In this document: positions 9,183-19,471 of the stretch, piece by piece
Position numbering within the stretch: position 1 is the first letter of the stretch
Layout of the letters: every line of letters starts with the position of its first letter
Source of the DNA: Prorocentrum cordatum
Lineage: Eukaryota > Sar > Dinophyceae > Prorocentrales > Prorocentraceae
Assembly: GCA_963575745.1 (NCBI GenBank)
Contig: CAUYUJ010020586.1
Location: 1 to 64,000 of the forward strand
Direction of reading: 5' to 3'
DNA length: 64,000 nucleotides
Notes under the pieces: model-generated
Database searches by the model: none
Told to the model about the DNA's origin: nothing
The model's input: only the letters and a program-made list of their open reading frames with translations
Position numbers and translations under genes: made by a program

Positions 9183-10140
9183 CGAGCCACGGCAAAACGA
9201 CGAGGGGCGGGCGGGGCGCCGACCCGGGGCCCAGCGCGCCCGCCGCAAGCCGAGCCGCGACCAGCAGAGGCGACGAGGGAGCGGAGCACCGCGCCCGAGG
9301 AGGGACCAGGGGCGCCCAGAACCGGGGAGGGGCACCGGGCCGGGGACCCCCAAAACACCGGGGCCGGAAAGCGCGGCAGCGCGGGCCCAGGAGCGCCGCC
9401 GACCGGCCCGCGGCGGCGGCGACAGCGGGCGACGACGCGGCGGCGGCGGCGCGACGAACCGACAACGACGCGACGACGCGGCAGCGAAGCAGCGCCCGGC
9501 CAACCGACCGCCGGCCCGAGCGCGCCCACCGGGTCCGCCACCCCACGGAGGGGACCAGGCCGCGACGCAGCGCGCCCGCCTCAACGCGCCCGAGAGCCGC
9601 CGAACGAGAGCCGGAGCCAGCCCGAGGGCCGCCGACCGAGCGAGGCAGCCCAGCCGAGAGCGGGCGGCCCCAAAGGGGCCGGGACGCGGAACCGCGAGCG
9701 AGCAGGGAAAGGAGCCCGCAACCCCACAACGGGGGAGAGGCGGGCGAAGGGCGAACCAGGAAAGGCGAATCAGCGCGGCCCGCCCACCTCGGCGGGGCCG
9801 CAAATCCTGCGCGCGCGCGGGGGGGGGGAGGTGGAACCTGCGCGCGCGCGGCGGGCGAAGCGGAGGGCGGGCGACCAGCCGGCGCGCGGCGACGCGGGCG
9901 GGAGAGCGACGGGGCCGGGCCACGGGCAAGCGGGGACAGGGCAGACAAAGGCGGCGGGCCACGGGGACGAGGGGCCGAGCGAGGGGCCCGACGGCGGGAA
10001 CAGACCAGGGCACCGCAGGGCCAACACACGGGCCGAAAACGGGCCACGCGGCGAAAGCAAGACGGGCCGCGGCGAAGGCGAAGCGAAGCGACAGGGAGGG
10101 GGCCAGGCCGACGCGCCCGGGGCCGAAGCCGCGGGCAGGA
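9183..10140. other. Thymine-depleted, very GC-rich tract
   Basis: Plus strand has only eight T in 958 nt (9534, 9581, 9770, 9789, 9805, 9808, 9832, 9839), including T-free runs of 351 nt (9183-9533) and 301 nt (9840-10140). It is not a simple tandem repeat. Because every stop codon needs T on the strand read, and A on the minus strand equals T on the plus, all six frames are open; the resulting 300-480-residue frames are artefacts. No gene can be supported here. Confidence 0.9.
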
Positions 10141-10204
10141 TCGAGACGCGGCAGGCGAAGCGCGCCCAGGCCAGAGATGGCGCCCCGCCTGCCGCGGTCA
10201 AATT

Positions 10205-10930
10205 ATGATTTCACCTGAGCGCGGCATGGCTGGTTGGCGCCGCGGCGAACGCTCGCGTTCGCTCCCTCCGCGGCGGCCTAGCCGCGGCGCAGCCGACAAA
10301 GCCGCGGCTCCATCTTTCTCGCGTTTCGCGTGCTGTTCGCCTCGCGGCGACGCGCCCCTCGCAAGCTCATTCGCTCGCTGCGTGGCGCGCGGACGCGCGC
10401 GCGGCGCAGCCTCGCTGCTGTGCCCGCGAACCGCATTCGCGCCAGGGCTGTTCGCTCACAACATCTGCCCTTGACCCAGAGCAAAGAAGACATAGATCCC
10501 GCTGGTCTCGTTCCAAAGCGCACAATCGCAATGACGTGTCCTGACGTAGAAAAGAAACGCCGATAAACACGCACCCGGGCCCCAACCGCCTCAGTCACAC
10601 GCAAAGCCAACCCAGAGCGACATCGAGGCGTTTTCGAACTGCCGCATGGGCGAAACTCATAGGGAAAATTCCACATGCGCAGGCCGCCTTCCGAGAAACA
10701 AAAAGACGACCTCGCGCCAGCAACCGCGCTCAATTTTCGCCCCCCCGTTGACGCCACCCCCAACTGGAGCTGAAGGAACTATGGCGTTCCGCCTGGAGCT
10801 AAGGGCAACCAAATCCACCGTTAAGTTCCCACATTGAGCTCATTCCCGTGGGGCAGATGCATGCAATTGCCATCCATGTTTGAATTCACCCAATGGTGTT
10901 CTTGAGGTTCGATATCAGTCGGTTGCAGGT
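10205..10930. other. GC-rich palindromic stretch, then unremarkable sequence
   Basis: 10205-10470 is rich in CGCG words and short palindromes such as CGGCGGCCTAGCCGCGGCG. 10470-10930 holds nothing I recognise. Confidence 0.4.
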
Positions 10931-10954
10931 GAGGTGTAGCGCGCGCTACATAAG

Positions 10955-11275
10955 TCAGTCGTGGTAAGCGGAAAGGAAACATATCCATAACCAAACTAAT
11001 TGCAAATTAGGGATTACCGTGCTGAAATTCAGCAGTTTCGACCGCTCTGCCAGTAGTATCGCCTCGAATAGTACGACGTACTCTGGGCAACCGAATGGTG
11101 CACCTACGACTCGGATTCCCCGTTCTTCCAACAGCCAAATCGCCGCGAGTTCGGAGATTCTGCGGCAGTATCGTCTGGACATGACATCAATATTCTTTTG
11201 CAAACATTCTGCGGAAACATAATGTAATAAGACAATAACGTCGTCAGAATTACACACCGCGTAGATATTTTCCAA
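10955..11275 (-). pseudogene. Decayed LINE reverse-transcriptase fragment (LINE-B-like)
   Basis: The minus strand encodes IYAVCNSDDVIVLLHYVSAE then GIRVVGAPFGCPEYVVLFEA and SKLLNFSTVIPNLQLVWL. These align with the region just after the catalytic YLDD of the plus-strand LINE-B at 20865-21200 (DLYVVCDPIEATYLSHVV, GLKILGSPFGSDEYVASF, QLLQYLPQFPSLQTA). The middle part is shortened and the preceding RT motifs are lost, so this is a dead fragment of the same family in the opposite orientation. Local base composition is AT-richer than the flanks, in keeping with age. Confidence 0.65.
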
Positions 11276-11610
11276 CTAGGCGATAATTTCTATTCCGGGC
11301 AAGCACTTATCTTGAATCCGGCATGAGGCGGGCGTGAAAACGTTGTTTTGATTTCCGCCATCCTTCTATGATATCGCGCGCGTTTGCCTTGCACTGTCCC
11401 GCGCATCGGGTTCCACATGGGCATGATCTCGGATAATACATTAGGCTTTAGGAGCGTATTTCTTCCATTTGCTTTCTTTGTCATTTTCTTCTTTTCATTT
11501 TTCCCAACCATCCTGTGGTGTTGGGTCCTCGTTTTGAAGAGACAGCGCCCCGCGTCCCACCTCCTCTCCTCCTCCTCCTCTCCTCCTCCTCCCCCTCCTC
11601 CCTCCCATAG

Positions 11611-12951
11611 GGAGCTCCACCGAAGGCCCCAGTGCTGCCGTCCGCATGCGTCCCGCACGCCCATTTCGGCACACCCCTCACACGTTTCGTGGCCCCACAG
11701 GGAGCTCCACCGAAGGCCCCATGGCTGCCGTCCGCATGCGTCCCGCACACCCATTTCGGCACACCCCTCACACGTTTCGTGGCCCCACAGGGAGCTCCAC
11801 CGAAGGCCCCAGTGCTGCCGTCCGCATGCGTCCCGCACACCCATTTCGGCACACCCCTCACACGTTTCGTGGCCCCACAGGGAGCTCCACCGAAGGCCCC
11901 ACTGCCGTCCGCATGCGTCCCGCACACCCATTTCGGCACACCCCTCACACGTTTCGTGGCCCCACAGGGAGCTCCACCGAAGGCCCCATGGCTGCCGTCC
12001 GCATGCGTCCCGCACACCCATTTCGGCACACCCCTCACACGTTTCGTGGCCCCACAGGGAGCTCCACCGAAGGCCCCAGTGCTGCCGTCCGCATGCGTCC
12101 CGCACACCCATTTCGGCACACCCCTCACACGTTTCGTGGCCCCACAGGGAGCTCCACCGAAGGCCCCAGTGCTGCCGTCCGCATGCGTCCCGCACACCCA
12201 TTTCGGCACACCCCTTTCGGCACACCCCTCATGCGTCCCCACGTTTCGTGGCCCCACAAGGCTCGAAGGCCCCATGGCTGCCGTCCGCATGCGTCCCGCA
12301 CACCCATTTCGGCACACCCCTCACACGTTTCGTGGCCCCACAGGGAGCTCCACCGACAGGCCCCACACGTTTCGTGGCTGCTCCACCGTCCGCCGCATGC
12401 GTCCCGCACACCCATTTCGGCACACCCCTCACACGTTTCGTGGCCCCATAGGGAGCTCCACCGAAGGCCCCATGCTGCCGTCCGCATGCGTCCCGCACAC
12501 CCATTTCGGCACACCCCTCACACGTTTCGTGGCCCCATAGGGAGCTCCACCGAAGGCCCCAGTGCTGCCGTCCGCATGCGTCCCGCACACCCATTTCGGC
12601 ACACCCCTCACACGTTTCGTGGCCCCACAGGGAGCTCCACCGAAGGCCCCATGGCTGCCGTCCGCATGCGTCCCGCACACCCATTTCGGCACACCCCTCA
12701 CACGTTTCGTGGCCCCACAGGGAGCTCCACCGAAGGCCCCAGTGCTGCCGTCCGCATGCGTCCCGCACACCCATTTCGGCACACCCCTCACACGTTTCGT
12801 GGCCCCATAGGGAGCTCCACCGAAGGCCCCATGGCTGCCGTCCGCATGCGTCCCGCACACCCATTTCGGCACACCCCTCACACGTTTCGTGGCCCCACAG
12901 GGAGCTCCACCGAAGGCCCCAGTGCTGCCGTCCGCATGCGTCCCGCACACC
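11611..12951. repeat. 90-bp satellite array, about 14-15 units
   Basis: Units begin GGAGCTCCACCGAAGGCCCC at 11611, 11701, 11791, 11881, 11967, 12057, 12147, then 12452, 12541, 12631, 12721, 12811, 12901 (last one partial). The position after GGCCCC is mainly AGTGCTGCC or ATGGCTGCC and these often alternate. 12200-12450 is rearranged with partial units. The length is a multiple of three and lacks stops, so long frames open on both strands; these are artefacts. Confidence 0.95.
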
Positions 12952-13403
12952 AGGTGTGTGGCGTGCCGACATGGGCGTCGCGGCGCGCGGGCGCTGCCGT
13001 CGGGGTTCCCAGGGAAGCCCCCTGCAGAGGCGACGCTCAGAGTCACGAGTACCGAGAGTCACGCAGACCCAAACTGTTCACAGTCGTATACATACATTTA
13101 CACTGGGCGTATCCATGCACGCATTCATGCGAATAGAATCAATCGCGCGCAGATTCATTCATAATCAGACTCGCTCGCGATCCGACTCGCACGCGCTCAA
13201 GCTTTCATGTTCGGACTTATCGTTTTCGTTCGTGTTGTGTACACTGCCACGCATTTCGGCACACCCCTCATGCGGCTCGTGGCCCCATAGGGAGCGCCAC
13301 CGAAGAAGATATTCACAATTGCGGTACTCTCAACTGCATATGGTTGGGTCCTTCGCCAGGCTAATGTCTGTGATCTTTGGTTTCCGTTTTGTTTTCGTAT
13401 AAT
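12952..13403. other. Non-repetitive spacer with one isolated satellite unit
   Basis: No gene seen. A single diverged half unit of the 90-bp satellite lies at about 13250-13306 (CATTTCGGCACACCCCTCAT, then GGCCCCATAGGGAGCGCC), about 300 bp outside the array. Confidence 0.6.
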
Positions 13404-14620
13404 CCCACCAGCCTTTTGGGCGTCGGTAGTGTAGCCTAAACCACCGCTCCCTCTTCCCCTTCGGGGAGGGTTTTACCCCTCCCCCTGCCCCCTCCCCACT
13501 GACCTGGACAAGAGGGGCGGGGGGCGGTCAGAGCGTCCAAAACGGCTTCGGCGAGGAAACCAAAATCATTGATTTTAGTATGGTTTTGGTTCCATTTTGG
13601 CATTCTGAAGGGGGCAGGGCTAATTGAATCTCCCCTCGTCTTTGGTCGATTTCCTCCACGATGGCCGTAAGGGGCGCCCAAGATGCCCCTAGAGGCCGCA
13701 GGGTGGCCCCAATATGGCCCCAAGAGGCCCCCAGGAGGCCCCCAGGAGACCCCCAAGAGGCCCCAAGAGACCCCCCAGAGGCACCCGAGGTGTTCCCAGA
13801 GGCCTCGGCGATAATGTCAAAACATTGTTTGCACTAAGGTTTTAGCCACATGTTGGCCTCTTGGAGGGGTGCGCTGATTAAGATGACTCCAAGAGCGCCT
13901 CGGAGAGCCCAACATGACAGCCTCAGAGAGCCCAACATCGCCTCCAAGATGGCACAACATAACACAAGATGCCTGAAGATGGTTCAGAAGACGCTCCAAC
14001 ACATTCCAAGACCGCTCCGAGATGGTTCCAAGTGCCCACAAGAGCATCATTCGAGTGCCCTCCAAAAGCCGAAATGCTTCAAAACCCCAGGGAAAAATCA
14101 ATGTTTTTGGTGCTCTCACTTTTCCACTTCCGAAGCCCATCCGAGGCCTCAAGATGGCGCCAAGGTGTCCCAACCGGGCCCCAACAGGGGCCCAAGAGAG
14201 CCCCAAGACTGCCTCGACAGCGTCCAAGAGCGCTCCAAGAGCGATCAAAGAGGGGTCCAGGAAACGATTTTAAACAGTCTGGAGGGGCAACGCTAATTAA
14301 AGCTCTGCTCTTCTTTGGTAGATTGGCTCCAAGATGCCTCAAGATAGCTCCAAGAGTGGCCCGAGAGAGCCTCAGGACGGCTTCAAGAGCGGCCGCGAGC
14401 GCTTCAAGAGCGATCCAAGAGGGGTCCAGGAGACGATGTTTGGAGCTCCTGGGGGGCGAGCCAAGTTGAGGGGCCCTCCTTCATTGATCGATCTCCTCCT
14501 AAATGGCTCCAAGAGACGTCTTGGACTCTCCTCTTGGGCCCTGCGCGCGCGCATCCGCTCGCCCGCCCGCAAGGCCCAGAGCCCACCAAACCGTTCGAAG
14601 ATACCTCCAATACGCCACAT
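13404..14620 (+). repeat. Composite hairpin/decamer dispersed element
   Basis: Order: CCCACCAGCCTTTTGGGCGT; hairpin GGGGAGGG-TTTTA-CCCCTCCCC at 13463-13484; TGACCTGGAC and GAGCGTCCAA; decamer-like CCAAGAGGCCC repeats; a T-rich block near 14093-14150 (AATCAATGTTTTTGG, CACTTTTCCACTTCCGA); more decamers; a GCTAATTAAAGC block at about 14292; a second, diverged tail block at about 14445-14500. Shared with 41250-41960 and 44225-44800. Frames such as Pro/Arg/Ala-rich ones are artefacts. Confidence 0.7.
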
Positions 14621-14624
14621 GGGA

Positions 14625-14745
14625 GGAGGAAGAGGCGGAGGAAGAGGAGGGGGAGGAGGAGGGGGGGGAAAAGGAGGATGAGAGGGGGGAGGAGAGGAGG
14701 AGGAGGAAGAAGGCAGAGGAGAAGGAGGAAGAGGGGGAGAAGAAC
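14625..14745. repeat. (GGA)n microsatellite
   Basis: Imperfect GGA/GAA repeats at the right end of the composite element. The following 14750-15420 contains no gene I can support. Confidence 0.9.
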
Positions 14746-15424
14746 AGCTGCCGATCATCGGTAGGAAGGGGTCGGCTGTGCGACCGGGGCGACGGCCTCC
14801 ACGGTCAAAGGATCGGCCCCTTCGCAGCTGAAGGCTGCTCCTCTCTGTATTGAAGTGTCCAAGGGAGGGCGTTCGGCGGAGTGGAGGCGCGAGCCAATGG
14901 GATGTGGATCGGGGACGTGCGCGGACGACGGTCCGTCCACCCGCCCATCATCACCGCAACCACCCCTCTGGGCAGCCACCCCTCTGGGGACGCGCGAAAC
15001 GTCAAGAATTAAACGCAAGATAGCAAATGTATTCCCTGTTGAAGAAGTGTTGTTTCTTGATTGATCCTTGTTTTCTTCCTGTGGTCCCGGAAGCAGCAAC
15101 AATGTTGCGCCTGATCACCGCGCAACCTTATCGTGCTGAGGATGGGCAGGCCTACGTGTCACGGCTGACATGCCGAGATTATATTCGCCCCGGCCGGCTT
15201 CATACATCCGCTAGAAGTATAATTTGCCCAAAAGATATACGCTTCATCCCTCGTCTGCATATGGGTTTGTTTTCTTTGGCAGCCCTGCCTCATTCTTTTT
15301 GTAATCTCAATAAGCGTTCAGTCTTTTTGTCTTATTTCCACACTCTGTCTTCTTGTTGCATAAGTAGCGGTTGGGAGGCCCATGGGTCTGGCCAAACAAC
15401 AACAAGTGTCCTGCCAACATTGTC

Positions 15425-15478
15425 TGAGCCCTGGATGGGGCTTGAGCCCTGGATGGCTCAAGCCCCATCCAGGGCTCA
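15425..15478. repeat. Perfect 24-bp inverted repeat with 6-nt loop
   Basis: Left arm 15425-15448 and right arm 15455-15478 are exact complements (arm starts TGAGCCCTGGATGGGG), separated by CTGGAT. It lies about 135 bp upstream of the LINE-B ORF1 start, in its possible 5' untranslated region. Confidence 0.95.
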
Positions 15479-15613
15479 AGACATTCCGGCTCTGAGTTCC
15501 CCAATCCTTCTCCCCGCGCGCAGCCCCCTCTTTTCACTCTCAGCTTACATCTTTCTTTTCACGAGCCCTGACATACTTCTCTACTTCCGTGCGGGTGTGC
15601 CGGACCCTTGGTA

Positions 15614-16123
15614 ATGCAGGCTGCAGCATGGGCATTGGACCAGCTGGGACGAGTCCCATGGGACCGGGTCTGGAACGCAGGCGCTGTGGGCTATACATGG
15701 GCGTCCTCAGCGGCTTCACGATCCTATGCTACTGCCACGGCGCTCCCGACAGAGTGCAAACAAACGAGTTTGCATGCGGGGATGGTGTGCTCCGGCTATC
15801 CGCCCGATTACCAGCTGAACCCTGGATTTGGGCCGTTTGCCTTGGGATGGGGGTGTTTGGCAGTAGGCATCCTCATCGGCATCATGGTGACGACGATTGC
15901 GTTTCTCACACGGAAGGCCGCACCACCGTTACCGCCACAAGTGGAGATAACCGAGGAGGAGAAGCAATTTCTGAACGTCATCTTGTACATACAACAGAAC
16001 GGACGTGCGGGGTTACGAGAGATGGCAGGGAAAACGAATTTGTCAGAGACGGATTTTCTATACAGAATGGTACGATGCGAGCGGGTGCGTGCACTGCCGG
16101 GATTGCCAAATATCTTTCAATAG
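15614..16123 (+). CDS. LINE-B ORF1: small single-pass membrane protein
   Basis: 169 codons from ATG at 15614; an in-frame TTG lies just upstream. It has a soluble N-terminal part of about 70 residues, then a strong hydrophobic segment FALGWGCLAVGILIGIMVTT extending to IAFL (residues about 75-98) followed by TRK, which looks like one transmembrane helix with a positive inside flank. The C-terminal 60 residues (EITEEEKQFLNVILYIQQNG, then LREMAGKTNLSETDFLYRMV) are predicted helical and resemble a small winged-helix or helix-turn-helix fold. The frame is intact although the rest of the element is broken. I recall comparable membrane ORFs ahead of RT ORFs in other dinoflagellate LINEs, but cannot verify this. 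Function unknown. Confidence 0.6.
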   Translation: MQAAAWALDQLGRVPWDRVWNAGAVGYTWASSAASRSYATATALPTECKQTSLHAGMVCSGYPPDYQLNPGFGPFALGWGCLAVGILIGIMVTTIAFLTRKAAPPLPPQVEITEEEKQFLNVILYIQQNGRAGLREMAGKTNLSETDFLYRMVRCERVRALPGLPNIFQ

Positions 16124-16567
16124 GTTGCAGATTGTGCGGCAGTGGCAACAACGGACGGTTTATTGGAATTGGCCTACACTGTATGTTGTACCACGACGAT
16201 CCCTGCGGGAACTATGCCGGGAACCCCAATGGAAGCTCCCACGGAGATCCCGACATTGCTATTTATCGTACCTCTGCCCTGGCCTACGTCCCAGCCCACT
16301 GGGCTGTTTCGACTTTACCATACGTCCCAATATGTTGTTGCTGTGCTCCGACTCCTGCGTCTGGTTTTCAGATCGTGCTCGAGTCTGACGCTACGGCAGC
16401 CTGGCCGATGACAACCACTCCCTCAGCGGCTCCTCCCTCGGCATCCGCCTGGGCCTGGACGCCTGAAAGGCGGAATTGGGCAGCTGCCGCCCGAGTTCAG
16501 GCCTTAATGATGGGTGTGAATATCACAACCATTATGGGGGACACTGGCACCGACACCACCTACGCAT

Positions 16568-17077
16568 GTGCCGACGCCTATGCCCACGAATGCACCGACG
16601 AACGCGCCTACGCCAGCACGGAGGCCGTTCCCGACGACGCGGGCTTCCACGCTAATGCCGACACCAACGCTTACGTTTACAATGGCATCGACGACAATGC
16701 CAATGTGGGCGCGAATGCCGGCGCCTACACCAACGTCGACGCGAGCTCCGGCGACAGCGGCATCCACGCCAATATTGACGGCACCCACGCTTGCGCTTGC
16801 GCCAATACCAGCACCAGCGTCAACAACATCGACGCCGGCATTGACTCCAAGGCCGGCGGCTGTGCCAGCACCAGCGCCAGCGCCAACAGCATGGAAGGGT
16901 GCGCCTACGTTAGCACTATCGCCGTGCATTGCGCGGACAGCAACGACAATGCCCACGCCATCTGTGACGGCAGCACCCATTACGCCCACACCAATGCCAA
17001 CAGCGACACCCCCGACGCCGGCACCGACTCCGAGGCCGGTGCCAATCCCTCCGTCCCCCGTTCCCTCCGACCCTTGA
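16568..17077 (+). pseudogene. LINE-B Pro/Thr/Ala-rich repeat region
   Basis: The frame that matches the downstream 17546-19471 frame reads PTPMPTNAPTNAPTPA and similar, from degenerate repeats of GCC-GAC-ACC words on DNA. The other long frame over the same DNA (Asn/Asp/Ala-rich, to 17514) is likely a shadow. Low complexity suggests an unstructured linker. Frame breaks between 17077 and 17546 and no Met-defined start leave the original protein boundary unclear. Confidence 0.4.
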
Positions 17078-17232
17078 TCCCCCCGCCCTCTGGGCCTTCC
17101 GATCCCAATTCCCTCCGCTTTCCGCCCTCCGATCCCTCCGCCCTCCGATCCCTCTGTCCTCCGATCCGCCCTCCGCGCTCCGACCCCTCTGCCCTCCGAT
17201 CCCTCCGCCCTCCGATCCCTCCGTCTGCCAAT
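17044..17232. repeat. CCCTCCGATCC minisatellite inside LINE-B
   Basis: Repeats of CCGATCCCTCCGCCCT with one- or two-base changes, about 10 copies at 18-20-bp and shorter spacing. Confidence 0.75.
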
Positions 17233-17545
17233 CTTGGACGATCCCCCGCGGCAGGTAGGCATCGGACTTCGAAAGGATTCTTGGACTACGCCGGCGAAGA
17301 CGACAACCATCACGACGATGACCAACAACGCGGCTTCTCCGCACTTCCGATTACCACAGCATTTCTTACGAGCATATTCGCTACCATTATAGGCAATACC
17401 AGTGGGACTTCTCAGTTCCAAGGTGCACGTACGACCGTTTATATGGTATGGTTTGTGTGGTCACGTATCGGTATTATTTTTCGTCTTTATGTGGAACGAC
17501 CAAACGCAGTGTGAAGATAACATACGCTTCGACATACGGTAACAT

Positions 17546-19471
17546 TTGCAAAACGACGAATATGACAGAAAATGCGGTCTTACACCGGTTCCGCCGTGCC
17601 GTGTATATGGTCGTATTGGTGATAATTTTTGCCATTATCTTCCGTGCAGATTCTGTCCGTATGGTGGATGCCAAATTGGAGATGCATCGCATCCCGGACC
17701 ACGGTTACGACAATATGGGCAACAACATTTTACGCGTATAACGCGCACCATGATTTCAAACATCTTGCCGTATAGCGATTCACCATTGCGCGGTATTCGC
17801 ATTGGGGAAGCGCTTCACCCGGGGCCTTCTCGGGAGGAAGCTGTGGCTGCATTAGAGGCTCTGGGGTTGATCAATTCTACCGGACGACCACGTGAGAATG
17901 GCGGCCGACTCGCCACCACTGCGGTTCCGACTATATTGCGACGGCGCCGTGAACCATTACCACAACTACCAACCGCGGTGCCCAACGGTACGCATGCCAA
18001 CGCTGTTGCCGTCTCCCTTCCCATGCCTTACCCTTTTGCCCAACCCATCCCCGTCCCGACCCACGCTGCCCTCCCCCCCGCCCCAGCTGTTGCGCAGATA
18101 ATGGAGCCGCTATCACCGGGCAGAGATGAATACGATCCCCCGCCTGTCCCTTCCAACCCCGTCTCTCCCATTTCGACTTCCACGGGTCCAAGTTCGAATC
18201 AGATTGCGCATGAACCCCCTCCTTTGGCGGTTACCCGCGAAGCTGCTTTCTCTGCTCTTCGGTCACTTGGATTTCTTGAGGGACCTCCGCGCGCTCAGAG
18301 CCCAATCAATTCTCCGGGCCTGCCGTCCAGCAGGGTTCCCCAAGAACCTTCCCCGGCACCGTCGGCTCCGCGACCACCAGCCCTGGGCGGAGGAGGCCCA
18401 CCTCCCAGTCCTAGTGCTCCTGAGGCCCCAAATGGACTCGAAGTGAATCGATTAGGCTTAGGTCCGCGACCTTCGGGACCACTGCCAACGATACCGACGC
18501 ATGCTCCATCCAGCTTAGGACCGGTCCCCGCTCCTCAGACGATGGCCCCAGCACCTCCACCTCCTCCTGCCAATTTGATCGACGCCGACGCCCTCCCGTC
18601 CGACGCCCAGCCCCAACCCCTCCAGCAAGCATGTGCAGACTTGCAGTTACCAGCTTGTGCAGACCCTCCCCACCAACTACCACCCCCCGATCTCGCCGAC
18701 CCCCCTGGGTTAGCACCACCAGTGGATGCTCTACGCCGGGGACCAACGGCTGCCATACATGGCGGCTCAGAGGACCCATGCCTTGAAGGCATGCTTGCTT
18801 GCGACGTGGGGGGCATGAGCGACATAGAGGACGAGGAGGACGGACATTTCATTACTACGGGGAATCGCAATGCACCACTGGAAGCGACGGCAAACGGAGC
18901 AAATATTACCGCACCTCCGTCCCCGCCAGAAAATACGCACATGCAATTCCCCGACTTGTTGCCGGGTCCAGCAGCACGACGAGCTGTGTACTTATTGCTG
19001 GCGAGGTTGGATAGAATATCTCCTGGATCATCCGACCAATCAGTTCGAGATTATCTCTTGGAACAGCGGTGGTCTGAATTCTATGTTCGACTGTTGTGGG
19101 CAGCGGCGGACAATGATCAGATGAATCCTGTGTATGCGTGGTTGCGCCGAATGTCTGAACACTTGGGGATAAATACGCCAGATGTCAATCTCCCGCAAGC
19201 ATTTGACGCGTGTGTCCTTGGGTTGCAGCAGTTCGGTATCCACGCCAACAGGGACATGTCGGATTGGCTCCTGCACGGGGGGCACACTACATCCAGGGTG
19301 GAAGTGCCCGGCACATACCGCCCGCAGCTCAAAACAATATTATCGACGAGCTGGTTCGTGGAAGCGCCGCTGCGGCAGGGATCGAAGCTACCTGTACCGG
19401 AGTTGCCTTGGGTTTGTATCGGAATGGGGCCATGCGATTCTATTTATCCACCGTCGTCAACAATCACATAG
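17546..19471 (+). pseudogene. LINE-B N-terminal region of main ORF, two HPGP motifs
   Basis: Frame opens at about 17546 (TTG; no clear ATG). It has a Cys-rich start (CHYLPCRFCPYGGC) directly followed by QIGDASHPGP, and 36 residues later RGIRIGEALHPGPS. Then comes a long proline-rich segment to about residue 420, an acidic patch (MSDIEDEEDG) and a folded-looking part (AVYLLLARLDRISPGSS, YAWLRRMSEHLGINTPD). The true continuation shifts to another frame between about 19290 and 19460. The G(D/E)xxxPGP signature is similar to 2A-like motifs found near the N-terminus of some LINE proteins, but His replaces the key Asn. Function of this region is inferred only. Confidence 0.5.

Noticed and set aside
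8763-10474. Overlapping open frames of 300-480 codons on both strands
   Set aside because: The plus strand is almost free of T, which removes stop codons from all six frames. Residue use is limited to what T-free or A-free codons allow, and no domain is visible.
11611-12951. CRISPR-like array
   Set aside because: Units are contiguous without variable spacers, the context is eukaryotic and no cas-like gene is present. The same applies to the 42-bp repeats at 8283.
11290-13136. Repetitive proteins of up to 496 residues on both strands
   Set aside because: They are translations of the 90-bp satellite, whose length is a multiple of three; several frames are open at once.
15589-17514. 641-residue plus-strand ORF
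   Set aside because: It overlaps the LINE-B membrane ORF in another frame, and its Asn/Asp/Ala part is the alternative reading of the Pro/Thr/Ala repeat. The frame matching the downstream LINE-B ORF is preferred.
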